Source: Methanobacterium sp. PtaB.Bin024 (GTDB lineage: Archaea > Methanobacteriota > Methanobacteria > Methanobacteriales > Methanobacteriaceae). Taken from it: DNA of 12,884 nt. A program made the translations under genes and the position numbers. Under the pieces are notes generated by a model. It saw only the letters and a program-made list of their open reading frames with translations. It ran no database searches and had not been told where the DNA came from. Numbering within the stretch: the first letter of the stretch is position 1; every line of letters begins with the position of its first letter. This document shows, in pieces, positions 8,001 through 12,884 of this stretch. Location: assembly GCA_002067065.1 (NCBI GenBank), contig MVPY01000024.1, positions 1 through 12,884 on the forward strand. Direction: 5' to 3'.

Positions 8001-9919
8001 TTTACGGTGCTTTTCCACACCATAAGCCCATAACTGAAGTTCCCAGTGATTCTGTTAAAGTGTATCTCTGCAGAAGAGAAGTTAGAAAGCGAAATTCCAG
8101 TTCCAGTGGATGCACTGGTTATGTTATTATTGTATATTTGGACATCTGATAAATTACTGATACGGATCGTATTATTTGTGAAGTTGTTCCCTTTAACCTG
8201 AACACTGGAATGGCCTGTGATGTATATTCCCGCATCACCATTATCTTTGATATCATTCCCTATGATGGTGTTATCAGTAGAATAATAACTTAATATGATT
8301 CCAGAATTGTCCACTGTTCTGGACACAGTATTCGAGTACAGGGTATTGTTACATGAATGAGTTGAATAAATTCCACCACTGTTATCGTCTAATATATTTC
8401 CAGATAAGGTATTGTTATGGGAATTGTGAAGGCCTATTCCTCCTGTAAGGGTTAAGATGTTATTTGAAATATAGCATTTATTGGTTGAGTTTAGAAGAAT
8501 ACCGTATGAGGACGTGTATTGGGTAATAATGAAACCTTCTATTACTGAACCACTGCCAGAACTATTAATAGTGAATGTTGGGCTTGAGGGAGTACCAGAT
8601 CGAACAGTAACATTACCGTCAGAAAAAATGCCCAGTTTTTTGTTAACCACAATATTTTCTGTGTAGGTTCCATTCTCCACCAGGATAATATCACCATCAA
8701 CTGTTAATGTATTTTCAATGGCTGTTTGTATGGTGCTGAAAGATTTACGGAACGCCCCGGAAACTGTCTGACCATCCAATGTTGCAGTAACCGTTGCTGC
8801 ACCAAACGATGGACTGGAGGTGAGTGTAACTGTAGCCTGACCTCTTCTGGTGGTTCCAGTGGGAGTGATAGTTCCCAGATTGGTGGTGAAATGCACTGGC
8901 AAACCATCAGGTATTGTTCCAGAACTGGAGGTATCCTGCCCCTGATTGTTATGGGTTATATCAGCAGTTATCTGGGAGTTGGAGGTGTTGTTATGTGTTA
9001 CATGAATAACTGCACCACTCAAGTTTAGGACTAACCAGGGATCATAAGTCACGGTTCCATCATAGATTACAATATCTGCTGGTGTGTTAGAGGATGTGAC
9101 AGTGGGGTTGTTTGTACCCCACCAATTATTGGTCGCATTTAAAAAACCAGCTAAATCTGAATAGACACCATATTGATTTCCGAATATCTGATTAAAGTGC
9201 ATTTCGAAGTTAGATTCAAAGAAATAAACACCATAATTGTTGTTGGATATTGTATTTCCATAGAGGTAGTTATTATTTGAACCCTCAATGTAAATTCCAA
9301 AACCCCTATTATTCGACACAATATTCCTAGAAATCAGATTGTCACGTGAATAAATCCAAATTCCAGCATAGTTGTTGGAAATATTGTTTCCAGTAATAGT
9401 ATTGTTTTTTGAATATAAAAGTATGCCATTGCCGGTGTTATTCTGGATGTAATTGTTAAATATATTATTGTTTGTGGATAAACCACTAATGTAAAGTCCA
9501 ATTCTGTTTCCAGTTATCTTATTTGATTGGATGGTGCAATTGCTTGCAGAATTCAGACGGATTCCAGACGAAGTAAAACTGGTGCCGCCAGTTATTGTAA
9601 ATCCTTTTACGGTTGAACCACTGCCATTTAAATTTATGGTGAAAACTGGTTTTGAAGGATCATAAGCTTGAATTGTGACGTTGCCACTGTTAGGCTGCAA
9701 ATGCAATGTCTTGTTAACAACAATATTTTCCATGTAAGTACAAGTAGAGCCATTATCATCGTTAACTATGATTATATCACCATTAGATGCATTATTAACC
9801 GCAGCTTGAATGCTGCTACCTGGATTAACAGTTAAATTAGCAGCTGAAACTGTTCCATTGAAGGAGATTATCATCAAAAATATACTTACTATAATCATAT
9901 ATAAATACTTTTTATTCAT
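5024..9919 (-). CDS. Giant secreted beta-helix / Ig-like surface protein (adhesin-like)
   Basis: 1631 residues. A signal peptide (1-26, cleavage likely after VSA) is followed by a right-handed beta-helix of NosD-like repeats (about 27-258, many N-N/G-N turns), ATNNWWGTNN (about 260-269) and an Ig-like Big_1-type domain (to about 391). The same order then recurs: beta-helix about 392-637, ATNNWWGTNN about 639-648, Ig-like domain to about 772. Residues 774-1631 are a Tyr/Trp-rich region that I do not recognise, with a hydrophobic stretch at about 1396-1421 and a Gly-rich C-terminus. Many N-x-S/T sequons suggest N-glycosylation. The protein is probably exported and possibly anchored by the hydrophobic stretch; no sortase-type or pseudomurein-binding repeat is evident. 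Adhesin-like proteins of this build are typical of methanobacterial cell surfaces and are thought to mediate contact. The ATG is preceded by GGTG five bases upstream. Two pseudogene copies and a tail copy of its C-terminal region lie downstream. Confidence 0.88.
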   Translation of the reverse strand: MNKKYLYMIIVSIFLMIISFNGTVSAANLTVNPGSSIQAAVNNASNGDIIIVNDDNGSTCTYMENIVVNKTLHLQPNSGNVTIQAYDPSKPVFTINLNGSGSTVKGFTITGGTSFTSSGIRLNSASNCTIQSNKITGNRIGLYISGLSTNNNIFNNYIQNNTGNGILLYSKNNTITGNNISNNYAGIWIYSRDNLISRNIVSNNRGFGIYIEGSNNNYLYGNTISNNNYGVYFFESNFEMHFNQIFGNQYGVYSDLAGFLNATNNWWGTNNPTVTSSNTPADIVIYDGTVTYDPWLVLNLSGAVIHVTHNNTSNSQITADITHNNQGQDTSSSGTIPDGLPVHFTTNLGTITPTGTTRRGQATVTLTSSPSFGAATVTATLDGQTVSGAFRKSFSTIQTAIENTLTVDGDIILVENGTYTENIVVNKKLGIFSDGNVTVRSGTPSSPTFTINSSGSGSVIEGFIITQYTSSYGILLNSTNKCYISNNILTLTGGIGLHNSHNNTLSGNILDDNSGGIYSTHSCNNTLYSNTVSRTVDNSGIILSYYSTDNTIIGNDIKDNGDAGIYITGHSSVQVKGNNFTNNTIRISNLSDVQIYNNNITSASTGTGISLSNFSSAEIHFNRITGNFSYGLMVWKSTVNATNNWWGTNNVIYSNSTIPSSCNIWNRNGTVIYDPWLVLTVNTSSVNSGGNASVTADLTYNNVGSDTSSEGHIPDDVPVNFTTTLGTVISPVYTFNGKATTILNLGTTQSVTVTVSASVDGQNVSKETTLSPGMAILNITSTALDPSRPYYELVGYQNITETKVFNWYKLAVILTDPCDQNVNALKNYVSRTYGDMRIIDCAIPPENVVEYLLYENLYTDWWSEELLQEFVYCWGLSDDDFHYIQQNYLSWDVINYLYDCMWDDLGNCTVQQPPSNDRDDILWYSRIWSAGNAPYVRFPLMLPYVPPSWVQTSTTSIPIYHETYSPLNITCEIPLNNSASWVSIVWKDTRNTTGPFSGQLDVIVDGVIVQSVNYVNEYYLISQNYFRAVVFDAILAVNKVFPSYVYDNDPAALVVWEMYQSAFTAEEYDFIRNYRLLFIDYLHTTLNYPGDSHTNISVNPGNDSDIFNLKFCGNPIQRTSTLLYVNGGYEHCLGDPYDPNATYEYREAGYEGVRSFAIVTTKVTNDILRYWLNKKTLYEAGPMKAAYGTFFTSLLLIKSHDMVADQAASEFNVTWSRTTPIVVSVLDDAYDGYITLECDHRMGMTVVGDVNKARAFRFACSAAISPLEYSVMNSLFPNLSPLSSITTGLGYRILEGTAPSIYISNGYLIINATYNEFVVIDPVTGIVRDVGMWNTGPVHFAYCYSDQQTDWSTDHGEEMSSNNATVSLDDIKPEYIALTSMAVIDAAAKMGAVEGTVTIGVSASTVGAFIGLSVATLILLYEPYFMLYEFPKKLRIMKEIADMKQNQSEAWLGAVSLFLPKDREPTPEELQEANIKAASLLMSLYGGDQDYYYQAYSYLASIGRNILNGGYEDFDEDENEIIKIFLFQMAIEDSLESNGGAAGSDGNSTEWANAFLNTARFIKNQGTEMVNGIRAGDPVAAAKGGAGVTLGIGILHHLTEAYIYDIILEDYLEYMEFNTSGPSGGGGGSVF
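7604..9841 (-). repeat. Internal tandem duplication in the giant surface gene
   Basis: Two successive units of about 365-380 residues carry the same domain order: an opening SIQAAVNNASNGDIIIV or STIQTAIENTLTVDGDIILV, then Y-x-E-N-I-V-V-N-K, the beta-helix, ATNNWWGTNN, YDPWLVL, and an Ig-like domain with DTSSSGTIPDGLPVHFTT or DTSSEGHIPDDVPVNFTT. Unit one covers about residues 27-391 and unit two about 392-772. The DNA has diverged, so the duplication is not recent. The unit number may vary between strains. Confidence 0.75.
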
Positions 9920-9952
9920 ACTAACACCACAAATTCCATTTAGAAGAACTAC

Positions 9953-9961
9953 TATTTAATA
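9953..9961 (-). promoter_or_regulatory. Candidate TATA box of the giant surface gene
   Basis: On the minus strand TATTAAATA is centred about 38 bases before the ATG at 9919. A start of transcription about 25 bases downstream would give a leader of some 12 bases that still contains the GGTG ribosome site at 9925-9928. The region is AT-rich throughout, so other boxes are possible. Confidence 0.3.
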
Positions 9962-10120
9962 CTTTTTATTAAAAAATTAATAAACAATGGAATTGAAGGG
10001 GTGAAAATAGTTTTATCAAATTGCATTTTGGGACATATGTTATAATTAAGCTGTTTAAAATAGGTTTTATTTTAATATAGTGATTATAAGAAGGAATATT
10101 TATAATAAATGGGGTAAATT

Positions 10121-10177
10121 AAAAATAAAAGGAAAAAAAGGAATAAAATGTAATTTTAAAAAAGGGGGAAAATAAGG
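10121..10177 (-). terminator. Pyrimidine/U-tract terminator region after the toxin-antitoxin pair
   Basis: On the minus strand the DNA just beyond hepT and the aminotransferase tail copy has successive T-rich runs (TTATTTTCCCCCTTTTTT, then TTCCTTTTTTCC, then TTTTATTTTT). Archaeal RNA polymerase terminates at such U-tracts without needing a hairpin, and none is obvious here. The rest of 9962-10190 shows nothing gene-like. Confidence 0.45.
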
Positions 10178-10190
10178 AAATGGAAGGTAC

Positions 10191-10228
10191 TTAAAAACTG
10201 CCATTTAGATAAATACTTGCCACAGTTA
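10191..10228 (-). pseudogene. Vestigial copy of the aminotransferase 3' end
   Basis: On the minus strand this reads VASIYLNGSF and TAA, parallel to VADTYLEGSI and TAA at the end of the intact aminotransferase (11142 onward). Aligning the last 36 bases without gaps, I count about 25 identities, and both copies end at the same stop. The likeness continues past the stop into the flank (TGGAAGGTA against TTGGAAGTA, AAAATAAGGAAA against AAAATAAAGGAAA). It begins where the hepT coding sequence ends, overlapping that gene's stop codon. No start codon or longer frame is left. Confidence 0.55.
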
Positions 10229-10565
10229 TTTTTTCTGATTTAAAATTGCTTCAATTTTCTTTTCCATTTGTGGAAGTTCGTTGTAAATAACATTCCAAAT
10301 TATATTCCATTCAACACCAAAATAGTGGTGAATGAGTTTATCCCGTAAACCTGCAGCTTTTTTCCATTCAATTTGTGGGTTGGCATTTTTAAATTCAATT
10401 GATATACTCTTTGAGGCCTCACCTATAATCTTTAAACTCCTTGAAACTGCTCTTTGCAATACCGGATCCGATAAAAAAATCCTCAAATTCTAATGATTTT
10501 GTCTGGTTTTCTACAAAGTGTATCTCATCCAAAATGTGGTATATGAATACTTCATCTCTATTCAC
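10226..10565 (-). pseudogene. hepT: HepT-like HEPN toxin (DUF86), frameshifted at a T7 tract
   Basis: Starting at GTG 10565, the frame encodes MNRDEVFIYHILDEIHFVEN... and then leaves the family pattern at a run of seven T (plus-strand A7 at 10473-10479). Removing one T restores EFEDFLSDPVLQRAVSRSL through to the stop at 10226-10228 and gives 112 residues, a normal HepT length. The restored protein has the HEPN RNase motif RX4HXY as R74, H79 and Y81 (RDKLIHHY). HepT toxins cleave RNA and are silenced when the partner MntA adds AMP to the motif tyrosine. As written, the gene is split: the 5' frame stops after about 48 residues, and the 3' part (10226-10486) could only start at a TTG inside the tract region, without its first helix. 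The gene overlaps the mntA stop by 8 bases, so the pair is translationally coupled. The frameshift may be real decay, phase variation or a read error. Confidence 0.85.
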
Positions 10566-10839
10566 ACCACAACACCTCTTTTTCAACAGCAGGTTTCATA
10601 TAAGGGCTTAAACCTCCAGTTGTAACCAGATCAACTTTTTTATCCAGTAATTTTTCCAGGAAAAATATCAGCTCTATAAAATTATGATATGTGGCCTCAT
10701 TAAATTCAACTAGAACATCAACATCACTTGATTCCTTCTCTTCCCCTCTGGCATAGGAGCCAAAAACTCCTATTTTGGTGACACTATATTTATTTTTAAT
10801 TTCCTGTTCATGTGCCTTGATTAAGTCCAAAACCCTCAT
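10558..10839 (-). CDS. mntA: MntA-like minimal nucleotidyltransferase antitoxin
   Basis: 93 residues with the nucleotidyltransferase signature GSX10DXD: G27-S28 in FGSYARGE, then D39 and D41 in SDVDVLVEF, with a third acidic residue D70 in KKVDLVTTGG. This is the complete catalytic triad of minimal nucleotidyltransferases. In characterised HepT-MntA systems the enzyme transfers AMP from ATP to the toxin's motif tyrosine and so neutralises it. The start is ATG 10839, with GGTG about 6 bases upstream on the minus strand. It is the first gene of a two-gene operon, and its last 8 bases overlap the GTG of hepT. A TATA-like ATATAAAT lies near 10876-10884. The antitoxin looks intact while the toxin is frameshifted, the order of loss expected if an active toxin is costly. 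It may act as an antitoxin against related toxins elsewhere. Confidence 0.88.
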   Translation of the reverse strand: MRVLDLIKAHEQEIKNKYSVTKIGVFGSYARGEEKESSDVDVLVEFNEATYHNFIELIFFLEKLLDKKVDLVTTGGLSPYMKPAVEKEVLWCE

Positions 10840-10881
10840 TATAACACCAGGATAACCTTTTTATATCTTCAGATCATTTAT

Positions 10882-11028
10882 ATGATGATGATGATTGATA
10901 TTAAGTTTTTAGTAAGTCATCTCTACCCCAAAAAATGGTTAATGTTTGGTTTTGTCATATGGACATTTATTTTGACTTGTAGTACTATCTGCAGTTGGGA
11001 TATTAATAATACTAATGATTTTAACTAA
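10882..11028 (+). CDS. Possible small membrane protein, divergent from mntA
   Basis: A 48-residue frame opens with four consecutive ATG codons (10882-10893) and ends with TAA at 11026-11028. It has a basic, amphipathic start (HLYPKKW, residues 13-19), one good membrane span (about 20-38, LMFGFVIWTFILTCSTIC) and a short Asn-rich tail. There is no ribosome binding site. However, TTTTTATATC at about 10856-10865 lies where a TATA box for a leaderless transcript starting at the ATG cluster would be. I recognise no family, and the frame could be chance in AT-rich DNA. The remaining bases to 11141 hold no other candidate. Confidence 0.3.
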   Translation: MMMMIDIKFLVSHLYPKKWLMFGFVIWTFILTCSTICSWDINNTNDFN

Positions 11029-11141
11029 GGGTTATATCTTGGAAAGGGATTTCCACTTTTTGTGAATTAAAAAAAGGAATAGTCTTAGAATAGTTAATAG
11101 TATATTTGATCGAGTAAAATAAAGGAAATTTGGAAGTATTA

Positions 11142-12296
11142 TTAAATACTTCCCTCTAAATAAGTATCCGCCACAGCTGCCACACCTTCACCGGTTTCCA
11201 CGTCCAGCCCCAGACCTTGCATGGTCATTTCTAGGGCGGCGATGGTGCTTATTATTTCTCTGTGGGTTATGTTACCCATATGGCCGATACGGAAGACATT
11301 ACCTTTAAGGTGGTCCTGGCCTCCAGCAAGTTCAATCCTGTAACGTTCCCTCATGGTGCCACGGAGTTCCTTATCTGTTACCCCTTCAGGCATCCGGATT
11401 GAGGTTACTGTGTTACTGGCTGCTTCTTTCTGGGCGAATAATTCCAGTCCCAGGGCTTTAACACCATTCCTGGTTGCTTTAGCTGCAAGTTTATGTCTTA
11501 GAACTCTTTCTTCCAGACCTTCTTCCATGATCACTCTGAGAGCTTCCTGCATAGCATACATTAATGAAACAGCAGGAGTGTATGGTGTTTCTGGTGGTAC
11601 TGCATCTCCACTCTTTTTGTATTTCTTCATGTTAAGGTAATAAGTATGATTTTCGGTCTTATCCACCACATCCCATGCATCATCATTTAGGGTGATGGCA
11701 GCCATACCTGGAGGTGCAGCCAGGCACTTCTGGGAACCGGTAACACAAATGTCAATACCGTAACCATCCACGAACACATCATCCCCACCCAGGGATGATA
11801 CAGTGTCCACAACATACAGGGCGTCAAAGTCCCTCAGAACACGGCCTACTTCTTCAATAGGGTTAGCCACACCTGTGGATGTTTCATTATGTACAATGGT
11901 CACTGCCTTAATATCTTCTTCCTCTTCCAGGATGTAACGAACATCATCAGGGTTAACTGCATGTCCCCATTCAACTTCCAGTTCTACAGGAATTCCACCG
12001 TGGGTTTCGGTTATCTGCATGAAGCGTTGTCCAAATTTACCTCCCACGATATTCAGCACACGGTCTCCCTTACTGATGGTGTTGGCCAGGGCGGCCTCCA
12101 TGGCTGCTGTGCCGGAGCCAGTGATAAGGTAAGACTTGTTTTCAGTCTGGAATACATCAGACATCATCTGGTTGGTTTCAGTGAGAATTTCACCGAAAAT
12201 GGCGCTTCTATGGTTAACAATGTTTTCTGACATGGCCTTAAGGACCCTTGGTGCCACACGGGTGGGTCCGGGAATCATCAGTAAAGTTTCATCCAT
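11142..12296 (-). CDS. PLP-dependent class V aminotransferase (alanine-glyoxylate / serine-pyruvate type)
   Basis: 384 residues from ATG 12296. It follows the pattern of the alanine-glyoxylate / serine-pyruvate aminotransferase group: the substrate-binding PGPT near the N-terminus (9-12), cofactor-phosphate GSGTAAME (60-67), D164 in VVDTVSS for the pyridine nitrogen, and the Schiff-base lysine K190 in GSQKCLAAPPG. The length is normal. Such enzymes move an amino group between alanine or serine and a 2-oxoacid in the cytoplasm; the true substrate in methanogens is uncertain. A longer frame opens at TTG 12311, with GGAGG 11 bases before it. The ATG, with GGAG 9 bases before it, is preferred because related proteins as I recall them begin MDxTLLMIPGPT. 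The gene is divergent from mptE across a 69-base gap. A vestigial copy of its last codons lies at 10191-10228. Confidence 0.9.
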   Translation of the reverse strand: MDETLLMIPGPTRVAPRVLKAMSENIVNHRSAIFGEILTETNQMMSDVFQTENKSYLITGSGTAAMEAALANTISKGDRVLNIVGGKFGQRFMQITETHGGIPVELEVEWGHAVNPDDVRYILEEEEDIKAVTIVHNETSTGVANPIEEVGRVLRDFDALYVVDTVSSLGGDDVFVDGYGIDICVTGSQKCLAAPPGMAAITLNDDAWDVVDKTENHTYYLNMKKYKKSGDAVPPETPYTPAVSLMYAMQEALRVIMEEGLEERVLRHKLAAKATRNGVKALGLELFAQKEAASNTVTSIRMPEGVTDKELRGTMRERYRIELAGGQDHLKGNVFRIGHMGNITHREIISTIAALEMTMQGLGLDVETGEGVAAVADTYLEGSI

Positions 12297-12311
12297 CTTT
12301 TTCAACTCCAA

Positions 12312-12365
12312 TTAAAAAATTTCCTCCAAAGTATTATTATGTATATAATGGGATATACCTTATAT
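12312..12365. promoter_or_regulatory. Shared divergent promoter region, aminotransferase / mptE
   Basis: The gap holds TATATAAT (12342-12349), with near-dyad AT-rich sequence around it (GTATATAATGGGATATACC). A box here could serve both directions. For mptE, transcription would start close to its ATG, giving a very short or absent leader, which fits the lack of a ribosome site. For the aminotransferase, a start near 12318 would leave the GGAG before ATG 12296 in the leader but exclude the GGAGG before TTG 12311. This is inference from spacing only. Confidence 0.35.
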
Positions 12366-12884
12366 ATGGAACTGACCCTCTGGATGCAATGGTACCAGCA
12401 CATCCTGGAAGACTTCGGTTTTGTCCGGGAGGATGATGAACGCTCTGCAGAAACATTAAACAACATAATGGATGATATCGGAGCTTTAACACCACAAGAC
12501 ATTAAAATTAAGGATAAAGTCATTGTTTTCGGAGCAGGACCTTCTTTAAAACCCAATCTGACTATTTTAAAGGGGATTAATCTGGATGAGTTCACCCTCA
12601 TAGCTGCCGATGGAGCCACAACTGCCCTCCTAGAGGAAGAGATACTTCCTGATATTATAGTAACTGACCTGGATGGTCGGATGGATGACATAATAACTGC
12701 CAACCGTGAGGGAACGTTGATGGTGGTCCATGCCCATGGAAACAACCAGGATGTGATTGAGAAATATACTCCAAAACTGGTAAATGTCATGGGAACCACA
12801 CAGAGTGTACCCCTTGCCAGTGTCTACAATTTTGGAGGATTCACCGATGGTGACCGTTGTGTTTTCCTGGCCATGGCCCTGGGG
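12366..12884 (+). CDS. mptE: 6-hydroxymethyl-7,8-dihydropterin pyrophosphokinase MptE (DUF115), 3' end outside window
   Basis: 173 codons are present and the frame is still open at the window edge; the family is usually around 230 residues. The protein shows the archaeal MptE (DUF115) pattern: an N-terminal W-x-x-WYQHILEDFGF helix region (about 6-19), the nucleotide loop FGAGPS (55-60), ADGA (81-84), the acidic metal-binding TDLDG (100-104), HAHGNN (122-127) and GFTDGDRC (158-165). MptE transfers diphosphate from ATP to 6-hydroxymethyl-7,8-dihydropterin, a step towards tetrahydromethanopterin, the C1 carrier of methanogenesis. The enzyme is cytoplasmic. ATG 12366 is chosen because the conserved helix starts right after it. 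No ribosome binding site precedes it, so it may be leaderless. This gene is the strongest sign that the window comes from a methanogen. Confidence 0.9.
   Translation, partial: MELTLWMQWYQHILEDFGFVREDDERSAETLNNIMDDIGALTPQDIKIKDKVIVFGAGPSLKPNLTILKGINLDEFTLIAADGATTALLEEEILPDIIVTDLDGRMDDIITANREGTLMVVHAHGNNQDVIEKYTPKLVNVMGTTQSVPLASVYNFGGFTDGDRCVFLAMALG

Larger units (their letters stand above)
10168..11179. repeat. Diverged direct repeats bracketing the hepT-mntA region
   Basis: The two repeat arms are about 10168-10228 and about 11114-11179. Each holds the 3' end of the aminotransferase coding sequence plus about 25 bases beyond its stop. In plus-strand order both read A-rich AATAAGGAAA, then TGGAAG, the stop complement TTA, and a stretch ending in GCCACAG. 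The first arm (the copy) and the second arm (the intact gene end) point the same way. The DNA between them carries mntA, hepT and the possible small membrane protein. This is the geometry left when a cassette inserts at a gene 3' end, or when part of a tandem duplicate is replaced. Confidence 0.5.

Noticed and set aside
5275..9028. Several plus-strand frames and one minus-strand frame within the giant gene
   Set aside because: They are shadows of the 1631-residue reading frame, with low-complexity or biased composition and no supporting start signals.
9107..9840. Periodic short repeats that might suggest a CRISPR array
   Set aside because: The periodicity is the Asn-rich beta-helix coding repeat in frame; there are no identical direct repeats with regular unique spacers.
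10226..10486. HepT as a short intact protein starting at the TTG near 10486
   Set aside because: It lacks the conserved first helix, which is encoded upstream in another frame starting at GTG 10565 with proper overlap with mntA.
12302..12799. 165-residue minus-strand frame opposite mptE
   Set aside because: It is Ser/Arg-rich antisense of a clearly recognisable mptE frame.

Overview
The window looks like a chromosomal segment of a pseudomurein-type methanogenic archaeon, most likely Methanobacterium or a close relative (order Methanobacteriales). The main reasons are: a methanopterin-pathway kinase (mptE) at the right edge; a very large secreted beta-helix protein carrying the ATNNWWGTNN motif that I associate with methanobacterial adhesin-like proteins; Shine-Dalgarno sequences of the GGAGG/GGTG kind; and AT-rich intergenic DNA with TATA-like boxes. 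The housekeeping genes at both ends are more GC-balanced than the AT-rich middle.

Left end, plus strand (1-1743): the last codons of one cobalamin-binding radical SAM protein, then a complete paralogue of it. They form a tandem pair, and a 17-bp sequence is repeated twice just upstream of the second gene.

Middle, minus strand (1840-9919): an accessory block dominated by one protein family. A 1631-residue secreted protein is intact at 5024-9919. It has a signal peptide, two consecutive units of beta-helix plus Ig-like domain, and a long C-terminal region that I do not recognise. Debris of at least two, probably three, further copies of that C-terminal region lies downstream: a duplicated C-terminal tail (4921-5022), a 1.26-kb multiply frameshifted pseudogene (3113-4374) and a short remnant (about 1840-2070). 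Between these wrecks sit an intact TPR protein, a small two-helix membrane protein and a PsbP-like anchored protein whose frame is broken by one TAA codon.

Right end (10191-12884): a HepT/MntA (HEPN/nucleotidyltransferase) toxin-antitoxin pair whose toxin gene is frameshifted at a T7 tract. The pair is bracketed by two diverged copies of the 3' end of the neighbouring class V aminotransferase gene. The intact aminotransferase is divergent from mptE, with a short shared promoter region between them.

Overall, the core metabolic genes flank a plastic zone in which a large surface-protein family has been duplicated and then eroded, and a toxin-antitoxin cassette sits at a gene 3' end. All alignments were made by eye; no database search was run.
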